64,000 nucleotides of DNA, taken from positions 169,742-233,741 of the forward strand of contig NZ_QJSH01000004.1 of the NCBI RefSeq assembly GCF_003426025.1. Reading direction: 5' to 3'. Both the position numbers and the translations under genes were made by a program. The stretch is from Paraliobacillus quinghaiensis. Its GTDB lineage: Bacteria > Bacillota > Bacilli > Bacillales > Amphibacillaceae. Every line of letters starts with the position of its first letter. The stretch's first letter is position 1. The notes beneath the pieces are model-generated. The model was not told the origin of the DNA. It did not search any database and saw nothing but the letters and a program-made list of their open reading frames with translations. Of the stretch, positions 26,131-36,199 are shown piece after piece.

Positions 26131-26159
26131 AATCCAGCTCTCAACGTATCTGAAAGCTG
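26131..26159 (-). terminator. Weak terminator after yhbH
   Basis: On the minus strand CAGCTTTCA pairs imperfectly with TTGAGAGCTG, followed by a T-containing stretch, between yhbH and the chelatase gene. Confidence 0.45.
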
Positions 26160-26168
26160 AATTTTATT

Positions 26169-27326
26169 CTACTCATATACGTTTTCTTTTTCTTTATTAA
26201 AAAAGTGTTGCATTGCATAATATACATCTGCCTGCTTTCGCAATATAAAGTAATCAAAATTAGGCTCTGAAAAATCCTTAAATACTTGCATTAATGTGGA
26301 ATGTCTTTGGTATTGATTTACCTCAGCATATCCGAATAGACTAGCATACGATAATAACTCTTTTACCAATCCCACACAACGTCGATTATCTGAAGTTAAA
26401 TTATCTCCATCCGATATATGAAATGGATAAATATTGTACCGATCCGGAGAATATTTATCTTTAATTAACTCCAATGCTTTCTTATATACAGATGAGCAAA
26501 TTGTCCCACCACTTTCCCCTTTTGAAAAAAATGATTCTTCGTCAACTACTTTTGCTTCTGTATGATGTGCAATAAATTCTATCTCTACAGTCTCATAGTT
26601 TGTTCTAAGAAAACGCGTCATCCAAAAAAAGAAACTCCGTCCCATATACTTCTCAAACTGCCCCATACTTCCACTTGTGTCCATCATAGCAAGGACAACT
26701 GCTTTTGATTCTGGTATTTCAATTTCATTCCATGTCTTATAACGTAAATCATCAGGATAAATTGGGTGAAATTGTGCTTTACCTTTTATGGCATTTCGCT
26801 TGTATGCCTCTAATAATGTTCGCTTTTTATCAATATTTCCTTCCAAACCTTTTTTTCGAATATCATTAAACGTTATGTCTTTTGTTACGATGTTATCTTT
26901 CTCTTTTTCTTGTAAATTAGGTAACTCTAACTGCGCAAAAAATGCCTCCTGTAATTCTTCCATTGATATCTCTGCTTCATAATAGTCTTCTCCTGGCTGA
27001 TCGCCAGCACCCTCACCTGGTCTAGCAGCTCTTTTAGAAGCGTCTCCTTTGGCAACTGTATCACCTACCTTACTATTACCATCTCCTTGACCAGCATGCT
27101 TATTTTTTTCTTTGCTGTAACGAATTTTGAATTCATCCAATGAACGAATTGGAATCCGAATAACATCTTTACCTTTAGACATTATAATATTTTCTTCACT
27201 TACGAGGTCGGGGAGCTTTTGTTTTAGTACGTCATTAATCTTATCTTGATGACGTTTCTGATCATCATAGCCTTTACGATGCAGCGACCAATCTTCTTCA
27301 GAAATCAGAAAATTTTTCTCTTTCAT
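26169..27326 (-). CDS. yhbH: YhbH/YeaH family sporulation protein (von Willebrand-like domain)
   Basis: A 385-residue cytoplasmic protein of the YhbH (YeaH) family, DUF444. The C-terminal half has a vWA-type fold with a MIDAS-like motif, MMDTSGSMG (about residue 215). The N-terminal half carries a Gly-rich low-complexity linker (about 80-115). In many bacteria it is encoded next to the serine kinase PrkA (YeaG) and SpoVR (YcgB), and in B. subtilis it is expressed in the mother cell. Here odhAB and two R2 elements separate it from prkA. The ribosome site GGAGGGGG is strong. Confidence 0.95.
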   Translation of the reverse strand: MKEKNFLISEEDWSLHRKGYDDQKRHQDKINDVLKQKLPDLVSEENIIMSKGKDVIRIPIRSLDEFKIRYSKEKNKHAGQGDGNSKVGDTVAKGDASKRAARPGEGAGDQPGEDYYEAEISMEELQEAFFAQLELPNLQEKEKDNIVTKDITFNDIRKKGLEGNIDKKRTLLEAYKRNAIKGKAQFHPIYPDDLRYKTWNEIEIPESKAVVLAMMDTSGSMGQFEKYMGRSFFFWMTRFLRTNYETVEIEFIAHHTEAKVVDEESFFSKGESGGTICSSVYKKALELIKDKYSPDRYNIYPFHISDGDNLTSDNRRCVGLVKELLSYASLFGYAEVNQYQRHSTLMQVFKDFSEPNFDYFILRKQADVYYAMQHFFNKEKENVYE

Positions 27327-27452
27327 CGGTAATCCCCCTCCTTTTTTATCTGTTTACATATTTTATGCAGTAGGAATTGGTTTGATTAAAAATTTAGAAA
27401 TCTTATTTCCGAGTAAGGATATGCTTTTTTATCTTATAAAAATACCTTTTTC

Positions 27453-27710
27453 TAAAAGATTGTTCTTTACGACACAATTTATATAAAATGTGTCGTAAAA
27501 AGAATTTCCAGACCCGCTCCTCAAATGAAATTGGTTCCCTTTCCGCAGGCACGGCCTCAACTAATTTTTAGAAGAAGGACACTTCTAAAAATAGTCCACG
27601 GAAAGCGAGGCCATTTCACTTATGGAGCGAGTGTGAAATTTATATCTTTAGTTACGATACATTTTATATATCAAGTCTGAATATTTACACTAACAATGTT
27701 CACGAAAAGA
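27453..27710 (+). repeat. R2 dispersed repeat, element a
   Basis: About 258 bases starting TAAAAGATTGTTC and ending ACGAAAAGAGC. Near the left end a TTTACGACACA/TGTGTCGTAAA hairpin is visible; the core contains CCCGCTCCTCAA and TTTCCGCAGGCACGGCC, and a TTTTTAGAAG/CTTCTAAAAA stem. Similar sequence occurs at 32040-32635 and 39691-40138. It has no coding capacity. It fills most of the 416-base gap between yhbH and odhB; the remainder holds only AT-rich sequence and the odhB terminator. Confidence 0.8.
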
Positions 27711-27712
27711 GC

Positions 27713-27742
27713 CCATAAAAAAAGAGCCATAAACGGCCCTTT
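27713..27742 (-). terminator. Terminator after odhB
   Basis: On the minus strand AAAGGGCC/GGCTCTTT forms a stem (with one G-U pair) ending in TTTTTTT, immediately after the odhB stop codon. Confidence 0.7.
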
Positions 27743-28978
27743 TTAATCTAGATAATCTGAGATTAAATCTTGTGGATCTTCTAATAATTGTTTTATACGT
27801 GCTAAAAATTGTACCGCTTGTTTTCCATCAATAATGCGATGATCATAGGATAAGGCGATATACATCATCGGCCTAACAGCAATTGTATCGTCTTCAAGTA
27901 CAATTGGTCTTTTTTGAATCTTATGCATGCCAAGTATACCAACCTCTGGAGTGTTTAATATTGGTGTGGAAAATAAAGAACCAAATACTCCTCCATTTGT
28001 TATCGTGAATGTACTTCCTGCCATATCATTAAGGTCTAAATTTCGGCTCCTTGCTTTTTCACTTAGGTGGCTAATTTCTGTTTCGATTTCTGCAAATCCT
28101 TTTTTATCTACCTCACGAACCACCGGAACAACTAAACCCTCATCAGTGGAAACCGCAATCCCAATATCATAAAACTTTTTCAATAATATTTCATCATGAA
28201 GCAGTTCTGCATTTAAATAAGGAAAATCCATTAAGGCTGTTACAACTGCTTTTGTAAAGAATGACATTAATCCTAATTTAACACCATACTTTTTAATAAA
28301 TGCTTCCTTGTGCTCTCGGCGTATATCCATCACAACAGATAAATCAACTTCATTAAAGGTTGTGAGCATTGCAGCTTGTTGCTGTGCTTCAACTAAATGT
28401 TTTGCAATTGTTTGGCGACGCTGTGACATCTTAATTCTTTCAATTGGTTTTTCAAGGTCAGCTGAGTCAGTAGATACTTGCTGCTCTAAAGGCTCTGCAA
28501 ACTTTCCATAATTAGACACTTCTCTTTTTTTAAACGATTCAACATCACTCATCTTGATTTTACCTAATGGATCACTAACTGAAATGTCTTTTAAATTAAT
28601 CCCTAATTGCCGTGCCCTTTTTCTAGTAGCTGGTGAAGCGACGATATAGTCCTCCGCACGCTTTAATTTCCCAGTGTGAATTGTTGTGTTATGTGTCTTT
28701 TCCTTATCACGATTTTCAATCTCTGTGTGTTCTTTTCCTTCAGTTGTATTAGAAATAATAGCAACCACATCACCTACCTGTACTTGTTCCCCTACTTCTT
28801 TTTTTATAGAAGTTAAAACACCGTTTGTTTCAGCAGGAATTTCAATATTAATTTTATCTGTTTCTAATTCTAATACAGGTCCTCCAGCTTCTACTGGATC
28901 ACCTATAGCTACAAGCCAGGTTGCAATTGTTCCTGTTCTAATTGACTCTGCTAATTCCGGGATCTTTAATTCCGTCAT
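27743..28978 (-). CDS. odhB: 2-oxoglutarate dehydrogenase E2 (dihydrolipoyl succinyltransferase)
   Basis: The E2 core of the 2-oxoglutarate dehydrogenase complex transfers succinyl groups to CoA in the TCA cycle. Domains in order: lipoyl domain with the lipoylated Lys in LETDKINIEI (about residue 42), a linker, a peripheral subunit-binding domain (ASPATRKRARQLGINL, about 115), and a catalytic domain with the His-Asp pair in YDHRIIDG near residue 382. It is 411 residues, normal for the family, and lies 34 bases downstream of odhA. Confidence 0.96.
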   Translation of the reverse strand: MTELKIPELAESIRTGTIATWLVAIGDPVEAGGPVLELETDKINIEIPAETNGVLTSIKKEVGEQVQVGDVVAIISNTTEGKEHTEIENRDKEKTHNTTIHTGKLKRAEDYIVASPATRKRARQLGINLKDISVSDPLGKIKMSDVESFKKREVSNYGKFAEPLEQQVSTDSADLEKPIERIKMSQRRQTIAKHLVEAQQQAAMLTTFNEVDLSVVMDIRREHKEAFIKKYGVKLGLMSFFTKAVVTALMDFPYLNAELLHDEILLKKFYDIGIAVSTDEGLVVPVVREVDKKGFAEIETEISHLSEKARSRNLDLNDMAGSTFTITNGGVFGSLFSTPILNTPEVGILGMHKIQKRPIVLEDDTIAVRPMMYIALSYDHRIIDGKQAVQFLARIKQLLEDPQDLISDYLD

Positions 28979-29012
28979 AAGGGCACCCTTTCAATTTCCA
29001 AATACTTCTCTA

Positions 29013-31877
29013 TTATTTCACTATCGACACATATGAATTAGTTTCAGATTGTGTTAGTTCTAATGCTGTTTGAATAATACGCTTTTGTTCTTTTTGATGA
29101 CTTGTTAAGTCGCCTTCAGCTGGAGAAGATCGTTCACACCTGCCAACATAGCGTAGTTTCACTTTTTCAGGTAATAGTTGATGAATCTTATCTTTCACAA
29201 AACGCCAAGCCCCCATGTTTTCTGGTTCTTCTTGTATCCAAACAATTTCTTCTATATTTTGAAAATCAGTTAAAAGGTCTTGAATTTTATTTTCATGAAA
29301 AGGATAAATCTGTTCTAAACGTATCGCTCGTAACCACGTATAATCTGTATTGTCTGCTTTTTCTTTCATTAACTCAGCTAAATCAACCATGACTTTACCA
29401 GTTCCAATAACAATTCGTTTCACCTGTTTTGGATTACCTTTATCTACATCTTGTTCTAAACAAGTCTGAAATTCCCCATCTGACAAAGCAAATACTTCTG
29501 AGGTAATTGCTTCATGACGTAATAAACTTTTCGGTGTCATAACAATAAGCGGTCGAGCAGCATCACTATCTAACAAAGTTGCCTGACGACGTAATAGATG
29601 AAAATATTGCGCACTTGTCGTGACATTAGCAATGATCATATTATTCTCTGCAGCGGCAGTTAAAAATCGTTCCAAACGACCACTAGAGTGATCAGGTCCT
29701 TGCCCTTCGTACCCATGTGGCAATAAAATAACCATATTAGATTTTTCTCCCCACTTCGCTCGACCAGCTGTAATAAACTCATCAAACATTACTTGCCCAA
29801 CATTCATAAAATCACCAAACTGTGCTTCCCATATCACTAATGTTTTAGATGCTTGAACACTATAGCCATATTCAAAACCTAAAGCAGCAATTTCAGAAAG
29901 TGGACTATTATGGATATCAAATGAAGCTCGTGAAGACGACAAACCATGTAATGGACTGTATGTTTTCTCTGAATTTATATCATGTAAAACAAGATGACGA
30001 TGCGCAAATGCACCACGCTCTGTATCTTGGCCTGTTAATCGAATGGAAATGCCATCTGCTAAAATAGATCCAAATGCTAAAAATTCAGCACTCGACCAAT
30101 CTACTCTCTGCTTCTCTTCAAATACTTGAGCCCTTCTCTTAAAAATCCCTTCAATCTTTTTAAAAGCACTAAAGTTAGCTGGCCGTATTAATGACTCTTG
30201 ATTTAATGTATGAAGTAAGTCAAAAGATACAGCTGTATCACTTTTATATAGATCATTTTTCAATGCGGTTGGTGCTACATTCTGTTCTTGATTTGTATTA
30301 TTATTTTGTATCATATTAAAATAGATTGATTGAAAATGATGAGATGCACCTTTTTGCAACTGACTAAGTTTGCTTTTAGGAATAACAGATTCATCTAATA
30401 ACTTTTCTGCATAAATCTTTGTAACCGAAGGATGTTGGTCAATTTCTCGGTATAGTGTCGGTTGTGTCGCACGTGGTTCATCCATCTCATTATGCCCATA
30501 TCTTCTATACCCGACTAAATCGATTAAAAAGTCCTTATTAAATTTCTTCCGGTAAGCATATGCCATTTTCATTGCAGACAGACAGGCTTCAGGGTCATCA
30601 GCATTAACATGAATAATTGGAATTTCAAATCCCTTAGCTAGATCACTTGGATACTGTGTAGATCTACTTTGATTATAATTCGTCGTAAAACCAATTTGAT
30701 TGTTCGCAATTATATGAATTGTTCCACCTGTTTGATAACCTGTTAATCCACTTAAATTTAATGTTTCGGCAACAACACCTTGTCCTGTAAAGGCTGCATC
30801 ACCATGAATCAATATGCTGCAAGCTTTATCTTGATTTTGTATTGGATAGCCACTTTGATATCGCATGTCCTGACATGCTCTTGTAAAACCTTGTACAACA
30901 GGATTAACGAATTCCAAATGGGATGGATTATGTCCAAGCGTCACTTTAGTAGCGTTGTTTCCGTTTTCAATATGTCGTTTTGTACCAAAATGATATTTTA
31001 CATCACCAGTCCAACCAATAGTAGAATCTGTAGGTGAACTCGGCATTAACACCTTGCCTTGAGCATGGTAAAATTCTGAGAGTAATCTATCAAACGGTTT
31101 ATCTAATATATGCGTTAAGACATTTAATCTTCCACGATGTGCCATACCAATTAATACATTGTCTGTATTATCGTAGAGTGTTTGTTGGACTAAATACTGT
31201 AACATTGGAACCAATACATCTAATCCTTCAATTGAAAATCTTTTTTGAGCAACAAATGTTTTTGCTAAAAACCGCTCAAATTCCTCTACATCAACTAACA
31301 ACTTTAATAGATCCTTTTGTTCATCATTTGAGAGGTAAGCTTTGTAAGTACCTGATTCAATTTGGTCTTGAAGCCAGCTTTTTTCAACTTCGTTATTTAC
31401 ATGATCATACTCAAAAGAGATTGTAGAACTATATTGCTGCTTTAACTCTTTTACTATATCCCATGCAGTTTTTAAGTGATTGGGTGATTCTTCCCAAATA
31501 AATGATGCAGGAATATTTTTTAAATCGGCTACAGTTAACCCGTAGGTTGCTTCATCAATTAATGTGTTATCTTGTTCTTGTTTCATTTGTATTGGATAAA
31601 TATTAGCTGCTAAATGGCCAGAACGTCTTATTGCGTCAATGAACCGTATAGCTTTTGTTACTTTTTTTATAGTATTAAGTGATACATTATCTTGATTATG
31701 CTCACTCTCTTGATTCGTTGTCCATATTGGAGGACCATATCGCTCAAACAAATCACGAACAGAATTTTGAACAGTTTCAGATTGTTGTAAATACATACGA
31801 TATTGCTCTTCGATGTACCCTTTATTTGCGTCATGAATAGTATGCCAGAATCCTCTATTAGATTCTTTTTCCGTCAC
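29013..31877 (-). CDS. odhA: 2-oxoglutarate dehydrogenase E1
   Basis: The thiamine-diphosphate-dependent E1 decarboxylates 2-oxoglutarate and reductively succinylates E2. The 954-residue product shows the ThDP site IHGDAAFTGQG, followed by NNQIGFTT (about residues 365-405), the SHLEF element, and the transketolase-like EAQFGDF motif near 690. The GTG at 31877 has a GGGGGT sequence seven bases upstream; an ATG at 31892 would add five residues but has no ribosome site. In B. subtilis odhAB lies elsewhere; here it interrupts the prkA-yhbH neighbourhood. Confidence 0.95.
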   Translation of the reverse strand: MTEKESNRGFWHTIHDANKGYIEEQYRMYLQQSETVQNSVRDLFERYGPPIWTTNQESEHNQDNVSLNTIKKVTKAIRFIDAIRRSGHLAANIYPIQMKQEQDNTLIDEATYGLTVADLKNIPASFIWEESPNHLKTAWDIVKELKQQYSSTISFEYDHVNNEVEKSWLQDQIESGTYKAYLSNDEQKDLLKLLVDVEEFERFLAKTFVAQKRFSIEGLDVLVPMLQYLVQQTLYDNTDNVLIGMAHRGRLNVLTHILDKPFDRLLSEFYHAQGKVLMPSSPTDSTIGWTGDVKYHFGTKRHIENGNNATKVTLGHNPSHLEFVNPVVQGFTRACQDMRYQSGYPIQNQDKACSILIHGDAAFTGQGVVAETLNLSGLTGYQTGGTIHIIANNQIGFTTNYNQSRSTQYPSDLAKGFEIPIIHVNADDPEACLSAMKMAYAYRKKFNKDFLIDLVGYRRYGHNEMDEPRATQPTLYREIDQHPSVTKIYAEKLLDESVIPKSKLSQLQKGASHHFQSIYFNMIQNNNTNQEQNVAPTALKNDLYKSDTAVSFDLLHTLNQESLIRPANFSAFKKIEGIFKRRAQVFEEKQRVDWSSAEFLAFGSILADGISIRLTGQDTERGAFAHRHLVLHDINSEKTYSPLHGLSSSRASFDIHNSPLSEIAALGFEYGYSVQASKTLVIWEAQFGDFMNVGQVMFDEFITAGRAKWGEKSNMVILLPHGYEGQGPDHSSGRLERFLTAAAENNMIIANVTTSAQYFHLLRRQATLLDSDAARPLIVMTPKSLLRHEAITSEVFALSDGEFQTCLEQDVDKGNPKQVKRIVIGTGKVMVDLAELMKEKADNTDYTWLRAIRLEQIYPFHENKIQDLLTDFQNIEEIVWIQEEPENMGAWRFVKDKIHQLLPEKVKLRYVGRCERSSPAEGDLTSHQKEQKRIIQTALELTQSETNSYVSIVK

Positions 31878-31992
31878 GTATGAGACCCCCATAATCTTGC
31901 TTAAATTCTGTCTTACTCTTTCTTAATATACCCTATTCTTCTTATGGAAACAACGTGCTATCCATTAGATTTCACACATAATTTCCTAGTCT

Positions 31993-32018
31993 AAAAAACC
32001 CTCACAAGGAGGGTTTTT
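31993..32018. terminator. Bidirectional terminator upstream of odhA
   Basis: AAAACCCTC/GAGGGTTTTT with a short loop. It sits between the R2 element and the odhA promoter region and would insulate odhAB from upstream transcription. Confidence 0.7.
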
Positions 32019-32039
32019 ATTTTAACTATTATCTTTATT

Positions 32040-32635
32040 TTAAAAGATTGTTCTTTATGACACAATTTATATAAACTACGTCGTAAAAAGAATTTTTGGA
32101 CCCGCTCCTCAAGCGAAATCGGCTCCCTTTCCGCAGGCACGGCTTCAGCTAACTCGAAGGCAAAAACCGCCTTCGAGTGGATCTTCAGCTCGCGCTGTTC
32201 CTGCAGGACAAGGAATGCTTCAATGAACTCACATCGCACGAAGGAAATTGAACTATATTTCCGAGGAGTGTCACCGATTTCGCTTGATACGCTAGTGTTG
32301 TTCACAAATTAAGAAGAGTTTAAAATGCTTTATTTTATTAAAACATAAGATAGCAGTAATAGAGAGTGCAAGGTATATGAAAAAAGATGCGCTATCTAGC
32401 GAAGGAATCAAAGGCTTTTCACTCCTACGGGTACAGCGAATGTTTCCGATGGGGCGAGTAATCGCAGTCCCACGAGCCGAAAATCCATTTTTAGAAGTGC
32501 ATTTTCTTCTAAAAATTAGTTGAGGCCGTGCCCGTGGAAAGGGAAAGCCTTTGATTCCGTAGTGGGTTAGTAACTTACGTTACTAGTTACGACGGAGTTT
32601 ACCTCAAGTCGGAACTTTAAATGCAACGAAAAGAG
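32040..32635 (+). repeat. R2 dispersed repeat, element b (long composite)
   Basis: About 596 bases with the same left end (TAAAAGATTGTTC) and a similar right end (ACGAAAAGAG) as element a, in the same orientation. The left part contains CCCGCTCCTCAAGCG, a CTCGAAGG/CCTTCGAG hairpin and CTCGCGCTGTTCC; the right part has the core in inverted orientation (GTGCCCGTGGAAAGGG). It fills the gap between odhA and prkA and ends one or two bases from the prkA stop codon. Elements a and b thus flank odhAB as direct repeats. Confidence 0.8.
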
Positions 32636-32636
32636 T

Positions 32637-34532
32637 TTATCTATTCAATAAACTTCCAACATAACGTAGCAAATCGTTAGCAGATGTTGAGTTGTAACCA
32701 TACGTATCAATTAAAGTAGCAACAACTTCATTCATCTTTTTCAATTGTTGTTCATCAGGTGTTTTGGTTGACGTCGTAATTTTAACAACGTCTTTCAAAT
32801 CTGCAAATAGTTTTTTCTGAATTGCTTCACGCAAGCGTTCATGTGACTGATAATCAAATTTCTTACCTTTACGAGCATATGCTGATATGCGAATTAAAAT
32901 TTCTTCCCGAAAAGCTTTTTTAGCATTTTCCGAAATACCAATTTGCTCTTCAATGGAACGCATCAGCTTTTCATCAGGCTGCATTTCTTCCCCGGTTAAT
33001 GGATCTTCTAATTTTGATTTATTGCAAAAGCTTTCTACATTATCTAAGTAATTATCCATTAATGTTTTAGCTGATTCCTCATACGAATAAACAAATGCTT
33101 TTTGGACTTCTTTTTTTGCTAATTCGTCATATTCTTTGCGAGCAATAGAAATAAAATTTAAATATTTAGCTTTATTCTCTTTTGTAATAGATGGATGAGC
33201 ATCTAAACCATCTTTTAATGAACGCAACACATCAAGCGCATTAATTGCTGTCATTTCTTTTTTGATAATAGTAGAGGATATCCGATTAATCACATAGCGC
33301 GGATCGACCCCGCTCATTCCTTCATCATTGAATTCTTTCTTTAGTTCAGGAAGATCAGCTTCACTAAATCCATCAACCGTCTGTCCATCGTATAGATACA
33401 TTTTCTTAAGTAAACTTATATTTCCTTTTGTAGATTCTTTTAGTCGCGTTAAAATGGTAAACATTGATGCAACCCTTAACGTATGTGGGGCAATATGCAC
33501 ATTCTTCATATCACTTTCTTGAATCATCTTTTGATAGATCCGCTCTTCCTCACTCAATTTAAGGTTATACGGAACAGGCATCACAATCATTCGTGAATGT
33601 AAGGCTTCATTTTTTTTATTTGCAATAAAAGATCTATATTCTGCTTCGTTCGTGTGCGCAACAATTAATTCATCAGCAGAGATTAACGCAAACCTTCCTG
33701 CTTTGAAGTTTCCTTCTTGTGTTAAGGATAGCAAATGCCAAAGAAACTTTTCATCACTTTTCAACATTTCTTGAAACTCCATCATACCACGATTTGCTTT
33801 ATTTAATTCACCATCAAACCGATACGCACGCGGATCTGATTCGGAACCAAACTCTGCAATCGTAGAGAAATCTATTGATCCTGTTAAATCCGCAATATCT
33901 TGTGATTTGGGATCTGATGGACTAAATGTTCCAATTCCCTTACGTTTGTCTTCAGAAAAAAATATCCGCTCCACCATTACATCTTCAATCCTGTCTCCAT
34001 ACTCCTTTTCTAAACGCATTGTATTTAATGGAGAAAGATGTCCTTCAATTCTTATACCAAATTCTTGTTCAAAATCAGCTCGCAAATGTTGTGGGATCAA
34101 ATGAAGCGGATCTTCATGCATCGGGCAGCCTTTTATAGCGTAAACTGCACCTCGATCCGTCAATGTGTACGCTTCTAAACCTCTTTTGAGTAATGTAACC
34201 AAGGTTGATTTCCCACCACTGACTGGTCCCATTAACAAAAGAATTCGTTTTCTAACATCAAGACGTTTTGCTGCTGGGTGTAAGTATTCTTCAACTAAAC
34301 GTTCTAATGCTTCCTCTAACCCAAAGATGTGATCTTGAAAAAACTGATATTTTTTCTTTCCTTCTATTTCTTCTATCCCTTGATCTTTAATCATTTGATA
34401 TACCCGTGAATGTGCAGATTGCGCAAGATATGGGCGCATCTTTAGAAGCTCTAAATAATCGGCTAGTGTACCTTCCCATTTTAACTTTTCTTGTTCTTCA
34501 CGGTATCCTTTTGCCTTTCTTAAAATGTCCAT
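32637..34532 (-). CDS. prkA: PrkA AAA+/serine protein kinase
   Basis: A 631-residue protein, the same length as B. subtilis PrkA. The N-terminal AAA+-like domain has a Walker A loop GPVSGGKST (about residue 107), and the C-terminal part is the PrkA kinase-like domain. In Bacillus it is expressed in the mother cell and promotes sporulation; kinase and protease activities have both been reported. It belongs to the PrkA-YhbH-SpoVR trio, all of which are in this window. The ATG at 34532 follows GGGGAGG at good spacing; an upstream frame extension lacks a start signal. Confidence 0.96.
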   Translation of the reverse strand: MDILRKAKGYREEQEKLKWEGTLADYLELLKMRPYLAQSAHSRVYQMIKDQGIEEIEGKKKYQFFQDHIFGLEEALERLVEEYLHPAAKRLDVRKRILLLMGPVSGGKSTLVTLLKRGLEAYTLTDRGAVYAIKGCPMHEDPLHLIPQHLRADFEQEFGIRIEGHLSPLNTMRLEKEYGDRIEDVMVERIFFSEDKRKGIGTFSPSDPKSQDIADLTGSIDFSTIAEFGSESDPRAYRFDGELNKANRGMMEFQEMLKSDEKFLWHLLSLTQEGNFKAGRFALISADELIVAHTNEAEYRSFIANKKNEALHSRMIVMPVPYNLKLSEEERIYQKMIQESDMKNVHIAPHTLRVASMFTILTRLKESTKGNISLLKKMYLYDGQTVDGFSEADLPELKKEFNDEGMSGVDPRYVINRISSTIIKKEMTAINALDVLRSLKDGLDAHPSITKENKAKYLNFISIARKEYDELAKKEVQKAFVYSYEESAKTLMDNYLDNVESFCNKSKLEDPLTGEEMQPDEKLMRSIEEQIGISENAKKAFREEILIRISAYARKGKKFDYQSHERLREAIQKKLFADLKDVVKITTSTKTPDEQQLKKMNEVVATLIDTYGYNSTSANDLLRYVGSLLNR

Positions 34533-34574
34533 CAAGTTGCCTCCCCATAAATATCCCAATTAATTGATACTTAT

Positions 34575-34603
34575 ACTTTATGTCTGGAACAGAGAGAAAA
34601 TGA
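34575..34603 (-). promoter_or_regulatory. Candidate SigE promoter of prkA
   Basis: On the minus strand TCATTTTC (34596-34603) and CATAAAGT (34575-34582) are separated by 13 bases, which roughly fits the SigE consensus. B. subtilis prkA is SigE dependent, but the match is imperfect. Confidence 0.4.
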
Positions 34604-34645
34604 TTTTTCACTAGATATAACAATTGAAATGCTCTGCTAATAAAA

Positions 34646-34686
34646 AAAGCACAGTTCGCTAGTGATATACTAGAAAACTGTGCTTC
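34646..34686 (-). terminator. Terminator after trmL
   Basis: On the minus strand AAGCACAGTT/AACTGTGCTT closes a large loop and runs into TTTTTTT, just after the trmL stop codon. Confidence 0.8.
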
Positions 34687-34691
34687 AATTC

Positions 34692-35171
34692 TTAATGCAT
34701 ATTTGGAAATCCTTGTTGTTTTAAAACATCATAGACAACAATTGCTGCAGTATTAGACAGGTTTAAAGAACGAACTTTATCATTTTGCGCCATTTGGATT
34801 CGGAGACAACGATCTTCTTTTCCTTCTAGTAAGGATTTAGGAATGCCGTTTGTTTCTCTACCAAAAACAAAAAACAGCTCTTTCTCAGGATCACTAAAAT
34901 CAAAATCCGAATAATATTTTTCACCGAAATTTTCAATATAATAAAAGTTACCATCTGGATAACCCGCATACAATTGTTCAAGAGAATCATGATAGAAGAT
35001 ATTCACATCATGCCAGTAATCTAACCCTGCACGACGAAGCATTTTATCATCTGTTGAAAAACCTAATGGATGGATCAAATGTAATGTAGCGTTTGCTGCT
35101 AAACAAGTCCGAGCAATATTTCCGGTATTTGCAGGGATCTCTGGTTGATATAATACGACATGTAAGCCCAC
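34692..35171 (-). CDS. trmL: tRNA (cytidine(34)-2'-O)-methyltransferase TrmL
   Basis: A 159-residue SPOUT-class methyltransferase that methylates the wobble ribose of tRNA-Leu isoacceptors using SAM. The trefoil-knot motifs are clear: NTGNIARTC (about residues 16-24), FVFGRETNGIP (about 101-111) and RSLNLSNTAAIVVYD (about 133-147). It starts at GTG with GAGGTG seven bases upstream. In B. subtilis the orthologue (cspR) lies next to yhbB and queG (yhbA), as here. Confidence 0.95.
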   Translation of the reverse strand: MGLHVVLYQPEIPANTGNIARTCLAANATLHLIHPLGFSTDDKMLRRAGLDYWHDVNIFYHDSLEQLYAGYPDGNFYYIENFGEKYYSDFDFSDPEKELFFVFGRETNGIPKSLLEGKEDRCLRIQMAQNDKVRSLNLSNTAAIVVYDVLKQQGFPNMH

Positions 35172-35266
35172 TTTTCTTCACCTCAAAAATATAAGTGCGT
35201 GTTCAAAAAAGAATAGAAACTTTAAAGAACGACCGATTTAATAACTCACTTATTATAGCACAATCC

Positions 35267-36139
35267 TCAATCTTCACCAATTCGAAAAAATTTATATTGG
35301 CAATTAGATGTCCATGCATATGAATCTTTATAATCCCAGTAACGATGTCGGCTGTTATTGGTATGCGCATTTACTAACGGCATACCATTCGCATCCTTAC
35401 TTACGACAATCGTATTATGATCCCATTTGCCATCACCCTCAAAATCATAGCAAATGACATCACCAGGAATAAGTTGCTCCGGTTTTTCAATTGCCTTCCC
35501 TTTTAAGCCTTGTTTTGATCCACTTAAATACCATCGTAAAGCATGTGCAACAGACCAGCTGTAGCTCCATTTTTCATTTTGGTACCACCAACCCTTTGAT
35601 CGATCTGGATAGCCACGCATCGGTGCACCACCAGCATGTAAACATTGGGAAACATAATTGGTACAATCGACATCAAATTGCTTGTAAGCTGGGTTATAAT
35701 CATTCCACCAACGCTCAGCATATTGGACAGTTGCATGCCGATCATACGAAAATCTTTGTTCTTTTTGTGATCGACTCAACACGTCTTTTTCAATATTAGG
35801 TGTGTCTTCTTGACTAGATGGTTCGTCTGATTTCAACTGATCCTCTACAAGGGTTCCTTTATAAAAAGAGGCTACATGTTCTCTTTGTTCTTCTTCTCGA
35901 TAAAAATGATCGCCTTGTTTAATTAGAAATGTTACACCAAGTAAATAGTTTACTTTCATTTCATCTCGTTCAAGTACCATATCCCGAATAACTTTCCCTT
36001 GCCCAGAGATATGTGGCACTTTATGTCCTCTTTGTTCATGTAATGCTTTCTTCGCTTGAATCCAATTCTCAGATTCCTCTTTACGGTCAATTGCCAGGTT
36101 ATCCTGCCAATAGTCTGTCAGTTTTTTCATTAGTTCCAT
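35267..36139 (-). CDS. Putative amidase-domain protein (YhbB-like)
   Basis: A 290-residue protein whose C-terminal half (about 135-285) matches the putative amidase domain found in YhbB of B. subtilis: a Cys-containing DCTNYVSQCL motif near residue 160 and a WDHNTIVV His motif near 245, consistent with an NlpC/CHAP-like cysteine hydrolase. The N-terminal part has no recognisable domain and there is no signal peptide. The ATG at 36139 follows GAGGAG. It lies between trmL and queG, as in B. subtilis. The substrate is unknown. Confidence 0.85.
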   Translation of the reverse strand: MELMKKLTDYWQDNLAIDRKEESENWIQAKKALHEQRGHKVPHISGQGKVIRDMVLERDEMKVNYLLGVTFLIKQGDHFYREEEQREHVASFYKGTLVEDQLKSDEPSSQEDTPNIEKDVLSRSQKEQRFSYDRHATVQYAERWWNDYNPAYKQFDVDCTNYVSQCLHAGGAPMRGYPDRSKGWWYQNEKWSYSWSVAHALRWYLSGSKQGLKGKAIEKPEQLIPGDVICYDFEGDGKWDHNTIVVSKDANGMPLVNAHTNNSRHRYWDYKDSYAWTSNCQYKFFRIGED

Positions 36140-36199
36140 GCTTACCAACTCCTCTTACCTTAAGCGTATGAAGGAGCATAGCAAAGCATGAAGTATATA

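Noticed and set aside
31991..32305. 104-codon frame on the minus strand
   Set aside because: It lies entirely within R2 element b and reads repeat sequence; there is no ribosome site and no similarity to a known protein.
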